Positions 1 through 13,200 of a DNA stretch of 64,000 nt are shown one piece after another. How positions within the stretch are numbered: the stretch's first letter is position 1; every line of letters begins with the position of its first letter. The DNA lies in assembly GCA_030141605.1 (NCBI GenBank), contig JAQGDQ010000539.1, positions 62,001 to 126,000 on the forward strand, written 5' to 3'. The position numbers and the translations under genes were made by a program. The notes under the pieces were generated by a model, which saw nothing but the letters and a program-made list of their open reading frames with translations, did not search any database and had not been told where the DNA came from. The stretch is from Tubiluchus corallicola (lineage: Eukaryota > Priapulida > Priapulimorpha > Priapulimorphida > Tubiluchidae).

Positions 1-176
1 ACTCAACTCTATCTCCCCCGGTGGATCCTGTACTGCTTGTTTGACCCTTCTAGTTTTAGCTCTTTACGGGTGTCTCAGGTGGAATCTCAGGTGAGCGAGC
101 GTTAAGGCATTTAACTCCAGTAATAGGTGGTGAATACCCAGTGCAACATCGAAGTTAATACATACAGATCCCCGCG

Positions 177-270
177 ACATTTTAGGTAGCATATTATTCC
201 AGTCATTAGTAAAGCAGTAATCAACATTTTAAGTAGCATATTATTCCAGTCATTTGTAAAGCAGTAATCA
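177..270. repeat. 47 bp tandem duplication
   Basis: Two adjacent 47 bp copies (177-223 and 224-270) differ at only a few positions. Each begins ACATTTTA and ends GCAGTAATCA. This is a simple local duplication. Confidence 0.85.
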
Positions 271-279
271 CTCCCCTTA

Positions 280-492
280 TCAAGACCCATTTCCGGTATT
301 CATGGAGTGTATCTGTTGGGACCGTCTCGCCAGCTTGAGTCTCTGGCGTTTTAATCTCTCCCTATTCTCCTGTACGGAAGTCTTAAAGATCTTCTCAGAT
401 ATATCAAGTTGGTCCCATGTCCTCTGGGCTGATAGCTTCACATATTTGGGAATCAGTATTCGGCAGAAACACTGCCCGCCGTAACACTCGTT
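280..492 (-). other. unassigned open frame with possible splice acceptor
   Basis: On the - strand a 70-codon frame runs from just after a GGTTGTAG acceptor-like site (base 492) to a TGA at 280-282. It has no initiating Met, so it would have to be a terminal exon. It opens with a Cys cluster (NECYGGQCFC) and continues with a Lys/Arg/Gln-rich, probably helical stretch. I do not recognise the family. It may be a chance frame or a decayed element. Confidence 0.2.
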
Positions 493-1000
493 CTACAACC
501 AAAATGAAGAATTTTTTATTGAAACCAAAAAGTTTACAAAGATTACATAACACTTACAGAGAGCAATGAACAGTTCTAGTTTTGAAAGTTATAAATTTAT
601 AGCAGTTCTATTTTCAGCATTATAAATCTGCAGCATTTTAAAATCTTGAACTTTTAAATGCTTAAAGGCTCGAAGGGTTGGCTCCTTCCGGGCCGGATTC
701 AACAGGCGTTCTTCAACATTGGAGACTTCTGGAGTTCGAGTACGTGCGTCGCGGTTGCAAGGTGGGTGTTCCTCAACGAGATGACTGAAGCAGGTCTGCA
801 GACTCTGTAAGGAATGCACCAACCAACGTAGCACCGTTGTTCCTTTTCTTTGAGATGATAGCAGAGATCGGGAAGCTCGTTGCGTCTCAAGTTTACTACC
901 TACTTCAGGTACCTCTTTTCTTGTCCTTTAAGTAAGTTCTGCAGGGGTGTGAAAATATTGCACGCTGATTGGGCAGCCAACAAGAATAACTGATGTTGCT

Positions 1001-1028
1001 TGACGTCAATTGCAAGAGCAATTGACGT
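1001..1028. promoter_or_regulatory. CRE consensus within an 11 bp perfect hairpin
   Basis: TGACGTCA, the full palindromic cAMP-response element, lies at 1001-1008. It overlaps a perfect inverted repeat: 11 bp arms 1003-1013 and 1018-1028 around a 4-base loop, with a second TGACGT half-site in the right arm. It sits about 400 bp upstream of the PAL start codon. The motif and hairpin are seen directly. A role in PAL transcription is inferred. Confidence 0.35.
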
Positions 1029-1426
1029 TTGTAACTTGCGCCATCTCGTAACTGTTAGATCACCTATACAATTTTACAGATACAAAGCTATACATTTAGC
1101 TGAGCTAAAACGACCATCAGAGGGCTTCATTTTCCGTGTGGATTCAGTTGCTATGACGACCCTGCTGACGCATCTGATCGATAGTTCATTGATGATGTTC
1201 TTCTAGCTTCAAGTATCGTCTAACGTCCACGGGTCCACGCATTAAATGCCAGGCGGGAAGCCATATTAGGATATAGAGGTATACTGTGTGAGAAACATTC
1301 ATAAATTCTTGCATTTTTATGCGTTTGTTCTGCACGCACAGAAAATAGAAGCATCACAGCAGTAATTTTAATAAACCATTTTGGGTTTTTTGTCAGAAAA
1401 GACTGGCATTTGTTAAAACGGGCGTG

Positions 1427-1567
1427 ATGTGCCATACCGTATGGCAGGCAGTTTTTATCGTTAGTGCTGTCAGTATTACCAGTGTGGCTTTAGCTAATCC
1501 ATTGGATTACCAGTATGATGACGAAGTATTGAAGCTACTGCAAGACGTTTTTTATAATGGCGACCGG
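1427..1567 (+). CDS. PAL exon 1 (signal peptide)
   Basis: Codes residues 1-47, starting MCHTVWQAVF and ending VFYNGDR. The hydrophobic core at residues 6-22 followed by ALA-NP is a typical signal peptide. It ends in phase 0 at a GTAAGT donor (1568). Confidence 0.85.
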
Positions 1568-2963
1568 GTAAGTGTAAAGTTTGATTTTTTTACATATTTT
1601 AGATACTTTACAATAAGGCTCATTGTTCGAATCAAGCCTACTAGAAATTCTCTCTTCGGCCAAAGAAATTGACTTTTTAGATTTAAATGTCAGATGTTAT
1701 TGAAAATTAATGAAGTGCTGAAAAAACGTGAACTTCATTTAAAACACATTAGCTTTACAATCAGTTTATTAGATATCCATGCGCAAGAGGTTATAAGAGG
1801 CCCCGTATGTGATGAACAGTGGTCATGGTTTTGGTCTTGCAACCCAAAGCTTGCTGATTCAAATGTATGCTTACCAGGAACATTTTTTCGTTGCCCTCTT
1901 TTTAATTAAACATCGCTTCAAAAATTTAAAATAGTGGGTTTATTCTGTTACTAACCAATGTGCTTGACTGTGACTAGGATTATTAATTAATGGCACTCTA
2001 ATTAAAATCCTGGTCCCATTTGATTTTCGCCGAGCGATCACCTATTCGATATGATTGCTTGGCGCATTACGACGATCCGCGCCACTCTCACGATTGCTCA
2101 TCCATACTTCGTGTATAGAATTCTGTAAAAATACACATTATTATTTATTTAATAATTGAGATAATGTTGAACATGACTTTGTTCAGTGGAAATGTTAGTT
2201 CGTCTGAGTGAATAAATAAATTGTTGGCTAAAATGACCTAAAATTACTTGCTATATAATTATTTTCACTAAATTTACTTGTTATATGTACGTTCAGTTCA
2301 CCCTTCGCTAAAATTTAATGTAAACAACCTGCTGTGCCAGACAACATGCTAGGCTCAAAAAAGTGTCTGGGAGCATGACATCGAAAATGTCAGATATGAA
2401 GAATTTAAAGATACGTACAAAAGGGTTAATAACATGACGGTTGTGGAAATTAAAGTCTGACTGTGACGCGCTTAGTTATTAATAAAAATGCGAATGATAA
2501 AGAAGATGAGTAATAATTGTTATTATGAAAAATTACTTAGTTTATTTCAATAAAAATCAGCATAAACATACTTCTCGAAAAAAATACTTTACACTGCTTG
2601 TAGCAATTTAATTATTCTAATCCCACCACCTGCATTCTAATAGAGTGCCTTATTAATTAGGTCGGAAACTATTATTTATGTTAATCTTAGCTATATATAC
2701 ATGAATCCACAGATTTACCACTTTTCAGCTTAAGTACACTAGACATTGTGTCTTCAATAGTAATGTAGAAATCAAGTCATGTGTTACGAGTTTCAGATAA
2801 AAATCTGCCACTAGAAGTTTTAGGATAATTTAACAGCTCTTCATAGAACCCAACCACATATTGCAAATCTTTCGTTCACCGCTTGCAATTCTCATTCTAT
2901 TTGGCAGGGGAACTTTAAAATTGTTCATTATCTTAGTTCTTTTCCAAAACTTTTCATTGTCAG

Positions 2964-3062
<99 letters not shown>

Positions 3063-3785
3063 CGTGCGTGTGTGTAAATTAGTGTGCTGATCTGCTCATT
3101 GACCGTCTCTTGCATTTAATGTAATCGTTTCTTTAGAACTGCATTGATTGCACTTACAACTCCTTACACCCGAGAAATTTAGGTAATTTACTGACAAAGT
3201 CGATTTTAGAAAAGGTAATTTCGATTGACGTGAATAAAATTTACCTTTGTTTATCAGGCCAGAACAAAGTTTACGTCAATAATTCCTCCAATATCGAGTG
3301 ATTAAATCATTAGCTTTCGTCTCGAGCCGTAAATCAATAATAAAATTAATGCTGATTTGGAGTGCCTTTTATTCTTTTAGGACGGGCTATACAATGATAT
3401 CCCATCGAGTGGAAATTTTGGGCCACGTGAAGTGATTGATTCCCCCTTGCGTGAGTTGGGATTGGGGCAGGTGGTTGGTTTGGCAACAGATAGTGATGGA
3501 TTCCTCCATATTTTACACAGAGCTTCGCGAGTTTGGGAATCTCGGTAAGACTTGTGGTTTTCTCGGTGCTTTTTATTAATAAAATTTTCATCTTTTTGTG
3601 CTTTTCTTTTTTGTGTATTTCTGTGTTGTGCGTTATGTGCTTAATATAGACTCCACTGCAGTTTCGTCCAAAAAAATCGTAATGATGGTATTTGCGTTTT
3701 TTTCTCTTTTTTACTCTTTTTTGAGATCACTTGTATAACAACAACAACAACAACAACAACGACGACGACGACGACGACGACGACG

Positions 3786-3832
<47 letters not shown>

Positions 3833-4176
3833 AATAATAATAACAATAATAATAACCTTCATTTAAAGTCAGCTTTAAAGCAGACAACACAAGCCTACCT
3901 CGAGGATTTTATTGCCGGCTGTAAAGAACAAGCTACACATACATAAGAAAGATTATTATTACACCACTTTTACCCTAAATAACACGCACCAGGCAGGATA
4001 ATAGCACGTACCATTTTTAAAGTCGTTGGTGTGACCCGGCTGCAATATCGAACTCACGACCTCTCAGACGGAAAGCAGATGTGTTACCACTAGTCTGGTA
4101 TCGGTTTCATTGGTATAATTGGTGTAAGCTTTTCAAAAACAATTATCACCCTAGATTTTTTACAATACTTACAAAA

Positions 4177-4260
<84 letters not shown>

Positions 4261-7200
4261 TTATTGAATATTTTAATGCATTTTACATTATGATCAAATG
4301 CATCTTACAAATAAAAGATAATCAAAATTACTAAAAAAATTAATTTATAAGATATTTAAGACAATTGCACATTGATTGATTAAAAGTACATTGAATATGG
4401 TAAAAAAGTTGATTATTGGGAGTGGCAGCCATGAAATTTTCGTGATGGTCCTGACAATGATGATGATGCAGTTGCTGTAGCTATTGCTGCTGCTGTGTAG
4501 GTGTTGTTGTTATTGTCGTTGCTATTGTTGTTGCTGTTGTTGTGGTGGTTGCTGTTGTCGTCGTTCTTGTTGTCTTCATTGACGTCATGTCGTTGTAGCC
4601 GTTCTAGTTGTTTTTGTCGTTGTTATCATTGTTGTCGTTAATGTTGTTATTGTCAGCGATAGTAATGGTGGTGGTGGTGGTGGTGGTGACGGTGGCAGCG
4701 GTGGTGTGGCAGAGGTGTTGATGATGAAGATGGTGATAGTGGTGGCAGCACCGTGACCAGGATGTGAAGCGTGCTTTGTCAAAAGGGTGCATCTAGATGA
4801 GACTGTATTTAGCAGACTGATGCACAAGACTGGAGATGATTAGAAGAAAAACAGTAATGCTGTAGAGTGCAGAAGAGCATTGCCAACATAACACCTGAAA
4901 TATTTTGAAACTTAAAAAGATTTATCGTATAACGTTGAATGGAAAATCTCCGACGTTGCTAAAGATGCATATAGCGACTTATAATTATTAGCATCCTTAT
5001 ACGTTACGTTATTCATTGTTTTTTATTAGTCAACTTTCAATTATTCTTTTGGGAATTTCTTATAAGTACCAGTTCGACCAGCCGGCCATCATTAGCAGAC
5101 CAAGTACTTTAATAACATTACCCGAAACAGTCGTGGCGACAATGTCAACGATAAATTGACGACGACAACAACATTAATAATATCTTTCTCTTTATTTTCA
5201 TTTTATTTTATTTTAAGTCTGACAATTTCAGATCGTTTAACAAGAGCCATTTTTATATGGATGTTGATGAAGGACCTATTCAACAAGATGTCATGGTGAA
5301 AGTGAATCCACTCACTGGTCAGATTATGGAAACATGGGGAGCTGGATTGTGAGTTAATTTAAAATCTTCTTGTAAGCGCCCGTGTGGCAGTGATGTCACT
5401 AATCGTCGTGTTCTGTTCTAAGCGAACAAAACCGTACTTTAAGATGGTAATTTATCCATTAGGTTTTTGGCTATCATAACAGATCAACTGTCAAGATTAG
5501 ATTGTCATTATAGCTCATAAAATCATCGTCATGGTTTAATGGTGGTAAATTGTCTAAATTGAGTTATATTTTTCGAGCTAGTTTTGCTCTGACTTACGTA
5601 AGATCTGTGTAAAATCTCCATAGCTTTATAGTTATCTATTATGAAAGTTTTGTGCAGCTGGAATCACTACCTTAAAAGTGAAACGAAGTTGCGTACTCGG
5701 TGCTAACTTTTTAAATAAGTTTATGTTAGCCTTTTGACAAACTATGAAAGAAAGCAGTCACTACTACTGCTAAGTAATATAGCTAAGTTTAGAGCTGTAA
5801 AACAAGTTGAAAATCTCGAACCTGTTTTTCACGAAATTGACTAAAACTCAATAATTTGCGAAAACGGTCCTTATTGTCTGTGATAGCAAGTAAGGCAAAA
5901 ACCGGATTCACAATTAACTAATCAGATGCTGGAAAATAGAAGCTGAAACTTTAAATAAATTTAATAACTGCAAAGCTTTAAGAATGCAACTCAGTTTAAA
6001 TGATTTTGTTTAGCTGTCCCCAAGCATGCAGAATAAATCTTCCAGAATAGTTTCGAAAATAAGTGTTTTTTATATTTATTTGATATCAGGAATCATCATT
6101 ACCGGCAAAAGTGTGTTTTCACTGTTTTTCATCCATTACCTTCGCTTTCATGACTGCAGTGCAGACTTCCGCATTATTTATTGTTTCATATTTTTCATTT
6201 TAGTTTCTACATGCCGCATGGTTTGACTATAGACAGTAAGAATAATATTTGGATAACAGACGTGGCTATGCACCAAGTATTCAAGATTCCTCAATCAGAT
6301 GATGAAAAAACTTTAGTCCTCGGAGAAACATTTATGCCAGGTTCAGACGGTGAACATTTTTGCCAGCCGACAGATGTCGCGGTTGCATCAAATGGAGACT
6401 TTTTCGTTTCTGACGGGTATGTTTCAGTAATAATGGTGAATGATGTTGTTAATGTTTTTCACGTTCGCGGTCTATAAAAACCATCGATAGGTGTGAAAAA
6501 TATGTATGATAGTTAATTCTTAAAAGTACAAATATAGCGAAATGGTATATACGACCGCGCATTTCTCTTTTTTATCTCCGTGTGAATTCCACTTGACAAA
6601 CTCTTAGAAGCCTAAGGCGCTTTCATATTTAAAGATGCTGAAATTTATATTAATATTATATTAGTTACGTAATAAAATTTATTTTTCTTTTGTGCAGTCT
6701 AGATTTTAAGTGACGCATTGTATGACCTTTACCAGTATAGACCTGTTTTGTCTGCCAATCTGGTAGGTGGGAGAATAATATGCAGAAAAAACAAGTTTAA
6801 GTTTCAAGAGTCAACGTATATAAAAAGTATCATTTTTTCCACATGCCCGGTTTGCTTGCAAGACGTATCAACAAACAGCAAAAAACTAAAATTTAATCTT
6901 TATTGTTTTATTACTAAACATTAAGTCCATTTTCCCACCCAGTCCAAAAAATTAATGCTACCATATTTTGTTCTAGATATCTCTTGGTTAGCACCAATGC
7001 TATTTTAGTGATATATCATCAGCAAGACGAAATTTAATTATGTTCGCTATAAAACCTTAATCTGACAATCTGTGAAAATTATTATTTTTGTATTAATAGG
7101 GTCTACATTTAAATTTTTTGAAATGTAATGTGTAATAACGCACATTCATGCACTGATGTATCGTCACCAACGCGTAAATGTGAACATAGCTTAAAGCTTT

Positions 7201-10200
7201 CTTTTGCTAAAAAGTGTTGAAATTTATTTAACGACTAACATAAGTCACTGCTGATATTGACATATTGCACTAACGACACAAACGAGCGTCGATGTACTTA
7301 ATATAGTCATTAGTGAGATTGATGGTACGCATTTACCAATTATACGCGTTTGTCAAGAAAGAATTTTACTGACAAAAAATTCGGTGACAGACAAGGTAGC
7401 GACATTGCGCGAAGTTGATAAAAATTCTCTAAGAACTGCTGCCACTTCAAATCGTAAATTATCGCGCTATATTATAGATGACACCGACTACTTAACTCAT
7501 GTTAAACGTGCAAAAGATTAACTTTATTGTTATAATCAATTTTACTTGTTGTGATGTTTTAAGGCTAACATTATCTGCAGTTTTTTTACAACAAAATTGA
7601 TGACAATCTGATGATAAAAATAAAAATTAAGTCGACAATTTAATTCCAATATATATATAGGTTAGACATAATTTTATTGTAGGATTGGTTTAGACAATTT
7701 CACAACATGATTAAAGATCTTCACCACTACAAACTATATATAGACACTATTTACAAAATATTTACAATAAGAATGACACAAGCTGACAACAAGTTTACGT
7801 CAGACAGATTAGACAGAAATAACAAAGACAGTTAAAAATTTTGAACTATTTATAATCAGGACTGACGCATTTCATTGACGACAGAAACTACACTGGAAAC
7901 GGTTGGTGCGAAATTTAAAGAAATTCCAATATTTTGGAATTCCAATAATTCTAGTTCTAATATAATTCCAATATTTTACATAAGCGTGGAAGGAAAATTT
8001 GACAACTTGAGTTATCAATCTATTTTTTCGTAAGTCACAAGTCTGTTGAATACAGGTTCATTACAACAGATGAAGGCAACGCCAGTTAAAACAACAACAA
8101 TGAAAATGACACTGAAGAACAATGGTGCGCGGTAAAAATGGCACTGGTGAAATGGCACAGGGAAAAATGACATAAATGGAAAAGCAGGTAAAATGGTAAG
8201 GTAAAAATGGCACAGGAAAAACGGCACAAATCGAAAAATAGAAAAATGGCACATATGTTATTTCATTGCAGTTGATTTCTATAATAAAACTAGAATGCGC
8301 TCATTAGGAAGCAGATCTCTGCCAAAGCCGAACACTAACTTCCTAAACTTTATTCGTCTGATTCTTTTGATTAGAAAAACGCAAGACAAAGATACACAAG
8401 CAAACATACAAAAATGTACCTGTGCTGATATTATGTGTAGACTGGCGAAAGACTTACAAAATATTTTTTATTAAACAGAATTATAATGAGTAATTCATGA
8501 ACATTCCACGTAGTGTTTATCTGCTTTTCTTTGACCGTTAATTTTGACGATAGTAGACTGACATATGTTATATTTAGTCGGCTTATGCTTACAAGGCTAA
8601 ACACATTAATTAGCAAAGTTATAGACAGCGTTACTTAGTTTTCTAAGTGACAATTTCTCGAAATGGAACCTGGAACTAGATCGTAGTTGTTTGTCTTAGT
8701 GGAGATAAAAAAGAAGTACCAAACACTCTCTTTGAGACCTCCATGAAGTTCTTCACGAATGCTTTTTGTACGTGGTGTTTGGACAAGTTTCGCGAAAGAA
8801 GAACAGATGGAAAAACGTCCATTTTGGTACCCTATACCCTCCTTCTCCACAAAGTTGAGTGGATAATTTTTGCGTAAATGGCTTACTGTTATAACGGACA
8901 AAAACAACCAGCCAAACAAACTGTGTTGAAACATAACTTCCTTGGCAAAGGTAAAAAACTAAAATAATTACCCTCCACAGTAGCCCTAACCTTAAGTTCA
9001 TATTTAGTAAGTGTGCCATTTTTACCCTGCCATTTTTCCTGTGCCATTTTTTTCTGTGCCATTTTTACCGTGCCACTTTTTCCTGTGCCATTTTTACCGT
9101 GCCACTTTTTCCTGTGCAATTTTTACTTGTGCTATTTTTACCTGCATTCAAAAACGACAATTTTCTTAATTTACGCAATACCGTGCAAACACTGAAACAT
9201 TTGGTAGTTGGTACTTATTCTGTCAGCACTCGTTATTGTATGGGCCTAATCCTAGCAAACTTATTAGTATTCTCATAGCTGAATTAATGTATTGTCTCGT
9301 ATTACTACTGATGTAAATTTATAATACTACAGTTGTTTAACTGTTTCCTTCCTTTCAAAACATGCTGATTTGATATGAGTGGGGCAATTCACTTTATTCT
9401 CAACCTGTTCTGCTACGCGCATGCGTTATAAGCACTGTATTGACTGAGAGGACGTGGCCAGCGCAGTAAGCCAGTAACCCTGTTTGCTATAAATAACTAG
9501 CACAAGTTGGAAGACTGACTAGCTCTTAAGCTGTGTAATGCAATATGTAAGAGCGAGCAAGCTTCTAGCTGCTGCTCAAGAGATTTGTGTCAATTTTGGC
9601 AGCCATTATACTATTCCACGTTGTAATTATGTAGCTTACTGGTGTTGTGTGCGCAAGGTGTAAATTTTTGCGTGAAATATCTTAGAGTTATCTCGGATCG
9701 ATTCTGTTCAAGTTATGTGAATCGGAGGCAGCGTATTGAGCTAAGCTTGTAAATACTATAGTGTAGCGTCTGTTACAGTAGCTGTTACGCCACAGTTTTA
9801 GTTTTAACGTACGACATGAACCATTCGTAACACTTTACTCACCATGATTTGTGAGTGCGACATCGATTTTCAGCATGGCTAGAAGTTTGTCAATCTTGGT
9901 GCGCTATCATGTGCTTCTCCAAGTTTTGGTGTGGTGGTGGAGCCAGAAAGGAGCGACTGGCCTGCATTTCGCTGACCTGTCGAAATCAATGCATGTGAAA
10001 ATCGGCGACCAGGTAAAGTTGCTGTGCAAATCGGTTCCTGGAAATGCCGCAAAATTCTGGTTTTTAAACAACAAACTTGTGAATTCTGGAAGTAGAAGTA
10101 TTTTTCTTTCTGACGTAAACACGACATTAACCATTCAGTCATTTGCAAGTTCGAGAGATGATCCTAATAGCAGTAATGATGGCAATTATGCTTGCATCAT

Positions 10201-13200
10201 TAGAGACGACACCGGTGCCATCAGAAGCCAGCCTATTTCTGTCACTGAAGCTAGAATAAGTTCATTTGGTGACAAAGCAGGTGTTGTCGTGGTGAAGGCC
10301 ATCAAGGGCAATGTAGCCGTGATACCCTGTTTCCCACCTAGAAGTAACCCCCCTGCGATTACTGTGTTTGAGGTGAATGGTAAAACCATAGATACCAATA
10401 CTGATCATTATCTGTTATTGCCGTCAGGGAACTTACAAATAGCTAGTGTTCAAGAATCAGATGCTGGTGTGTATAAATGTTTAGCCATTAATCCAGTTTC
10501 GTTGAAAAAACGATCTTCCAAACTACTTACCGAGCTTAAAATTATAGAACAAACCGTAGACGTTGCTGTCAAAGTTGTGTCTCCTCCAAGTAGTCAAACT
10601 TCTATAAAAAAGAGCCAGAACTTTACCTTGGAATGTGTTATGGAAGGCTGGCCCGTGCCCACCGTCACGTGGGAGAAGTATGGGGGGAGACTACCAGAAG
10701 AAAAGTACACTCAAATTCTAGGTAATCTCATAATTCATGATGCTCATTGGAATGATCAGGGCACGTACATCTGCAGGGGTGAAAACGGTGTGGGCAACAT
10801 ACCTCGACCACCTGTGGCAAGTGTGGATATTTTCGAAATGCCATATGCTACTATATCTCCGTCTAATATTACCACAAAGATTGGTGAGAAAGTACAGTTT
10901 GAATGCAACACATATGGCAAACCAAAACCGATTGTGACTCACTGGTTGTTCAATGGACAACTGGTCACTGAGAATTCAGAATTTTTTATCGATGCCAACA
11001 AAATATTTATTAGGTCTGTGCAAAAGAAACACATGGGATTTTTTCAGTGCTTTGTGCAGAATAAATTTGGTGCTATGCAGACCCATAGTCAGCTCATTAT
11101 AAGTAATGTTTCTGTCCCTGCGTCAAGTACTGAATCAATATCATCAAGTCCTGTTAGTATTGATACGACAGTTGTCAAAGACCGTGACAGCAGTGACAAT
11201 TGTAGTTCAGACAGGAGGAAACGGCGGAAAAAATGCAAACAGAAGGACAAGGTAATGCCAGATTGGGAGGAGGGTGCAATCATGATACCACCGACCCGCC
11301 CACATGTGCGACAGATCGATACTCGTTCTGTTGTAGTTCACTGGGATATACCGCAAAATGATGGCCTGCGCGTGATTTTGTTTCGTGTGCAGTATCAAGA
11401 ACTTGGTCGTGATGGAGAGCGCCCATATCCCCGTAACAAAGCATGGCGCACCGTAGATGAGGATATCCCTCCTCATCAGTTCTCTTGGGAGATAACTCGT
11501 CTTAAGCCAGCACACATCTATAGGTTTCGTATTGCAGCTGTTTACGAGAACAATGACAACAAGCACAGCAAAAATAGTAAGAACATAGTAATCGAGCGAG
11601 AGCCACGTCAGCAACGTCCTGGTGGTCGAAGAAATAAAGACATTACGCATGCACCTATAACTCCTCAAATAACTCATACAGAAGCTTTAAATGAAACCAC
11701 CTTACAGGTGAAATGGGACTTTGTCAACAGTAAACGTGCTGCTGCTGAGGGTTTTCTGGTACATTATCGCCCTGTTGTCAGTGCTGGTCCTTATATGCTA
11801 AAATCTGTAAAATCTAGTTTAGACAGGCAAGTGCTTCTGACTAATCTTTTGCCAAAAACAACTTATGAAATTAAGATGCAAGCATATAATAGTGTGGGTG
11901 AAAGTTCATTTAGTCAGTTGTTTGAACGAAGAACGAAAGCTAAAGAAGTGCCACAATTACCAAAAGAATCATCTCCAGAAGAATCATCTAGTCCTTCTAG
12001 CGACTTGCTGTTTGTCATTTTGGGGTCAGTTCTTGGCTGCTTGATTGTCGTTCTTGTGTTGTTCATGATCATGTGTTACTGGAAGCAGCGTCAGCAAAAT
12101 AAGATCATCCGGGAAATGAATGCAGCAATACGCAACAAATATCGTGACCCGGCACTGCAGAACTACATGGACTACACATACAATCGTAAGCATGCTGTTC
12201 AACTAGGTAATGGCAGTGCCTTGGGAAATTCTGATTATGTCTTCAGTGATGTATTGGGTGAGGACACTGTGGTACATGTACCCAGTAATGAGCTGCCTCT
12301 GACAAATAGTGGTGATGAGGCCGACGAGTCTGATAATAGTGATGATGAACGTAGTGATCGAACTGATGAGAGATACTTAAAACAAGAACTTTACAGAAAT
12401 CATTTGTCAGAAAATGAAAATGATTGCTAACATTTGGTTGTTTTATATGGTATTTGTTAAATTTGTAGATACTGCTTTTGTTTTTTATTGTAAAAGTTTT
12501 GTACAGTTTGTAAATAATTTCTGTGCCATTTAGACTTTTTTACAATTGTGAGGTATTGTATACTAATCAATTTGCTAGGAGCTGTTCAGGTATATTAGCT
12601 AATAGCTATTCAAATTGTGGTATATTACGTAAGTTCACCATTCTCATTTTACCTGAAGTACCTATAGGTGTGCTGCCTGACAATCTGAACCTACAAGCGT
12701 GTCAGGATTTTACATTTTGTTGATCTTATATTTATAGTTTTTTAAGTACCTGTGAAACGCAAATTGGGCGAAATCTTTGTATAACCTATTTATTAACAGA
12801 CATTTTTGTATTGAGAATATATATTACATACAAGTTAAATTATCGGAATGCACGTATTTTTGAATTTTTTCATTGATGTGTCTTTGAAAGACTTTGTTGA
12901 TTTCCCTGGTGCAAAGTACATGTAAATAAATTTAATCTTTTGTGTATCGAGTTACAAAGTATATCATTCAGTATTTTGTTGATCTCTCCACTTTGTTGAA
13001 GCAAACTGGCAAAAGCAAAAGGTGACAGTATGTTATAGATTGATGGAATGTGGTATTGTTTTTTGACAGAGGAAAAACACTGTTGTCTCTTTTGGCAGAG
13101 AATGGGGTTAAAGTTCAGTAAAGCATATAGCCATGTGGTCATGGTCTGTAATTAGTCTTGGTCGAGCAGGACTGTGGTTAGTCTGCAAGCAGATGGGAAG

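Larger units (their letters stand above)
1..1426. other. 5' flank of the PAL gene
   Basis: No gene is recognised here with confidence. The stretch holds a 47 bp direct duplication (177-270), an unassigned open segment on the - strand (280-492), a GC-richer patch at about 660-900 without a recognisable product, and a hairpin containing a CRE consensus (1001-1028). The PAL 5' leader and promoter should lie in the right-hand part, but no clear TATA box was seen. Confidence 0.5.
3545..5231 (+). other. PAL intron 2, microsatellite-rich
   Basis: GT-AG intron of 1.7 kb dominated by low-complexity DNA: an AAC/GAC/AAT compound array, an AAT array, a trinucleotide-rich stretch, and a tRNA-derived SINE fragment between them. 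Confidence 0.85.

Noticed and set aside
2861-3061. Frame ending in a long Cys-Val repeat
   Set aside because: It is a translation of the (TG)n microsatellite.
4005-4105. Functional tRNA gene on the - strand
   Set aside because: A- and B-box-like blocks are present, but I could not fold a full cloverleaf with paired acceptor stem; SINE head preferred.
3641-4293. Poly-Val, poly-Asn and poly-Asp frames
   Set aside because: They are translations of AAC, GAC and AAT microsatellites in PAL intron 2.
4585-4827. Thr/Pro-rich - strand frames
   Set aside because: They come from the trinucleotide-rich low-complexity tract, with no splice or domain support.
8015-9195. Several overlapping Phe/Pro/Cys-rich and Lys/Gly/Asn-rich frames
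   Set aside because: They are translations of the foldback arm repeat unit on either strand. The same artefact occurs at 18.1-19.1 kb.
9851-9874. Upstream extension of the Ihog frame to GTG at 9851
   Set aside because: It is a non-ATG start; the ATG at 9875 begins directly at a typical signal peptide.
11207-11677. 156-codon - strand frame within the Ihog coding region
   Set aside because: It is the antisense shadow of a strong coding exon and has no independent support.
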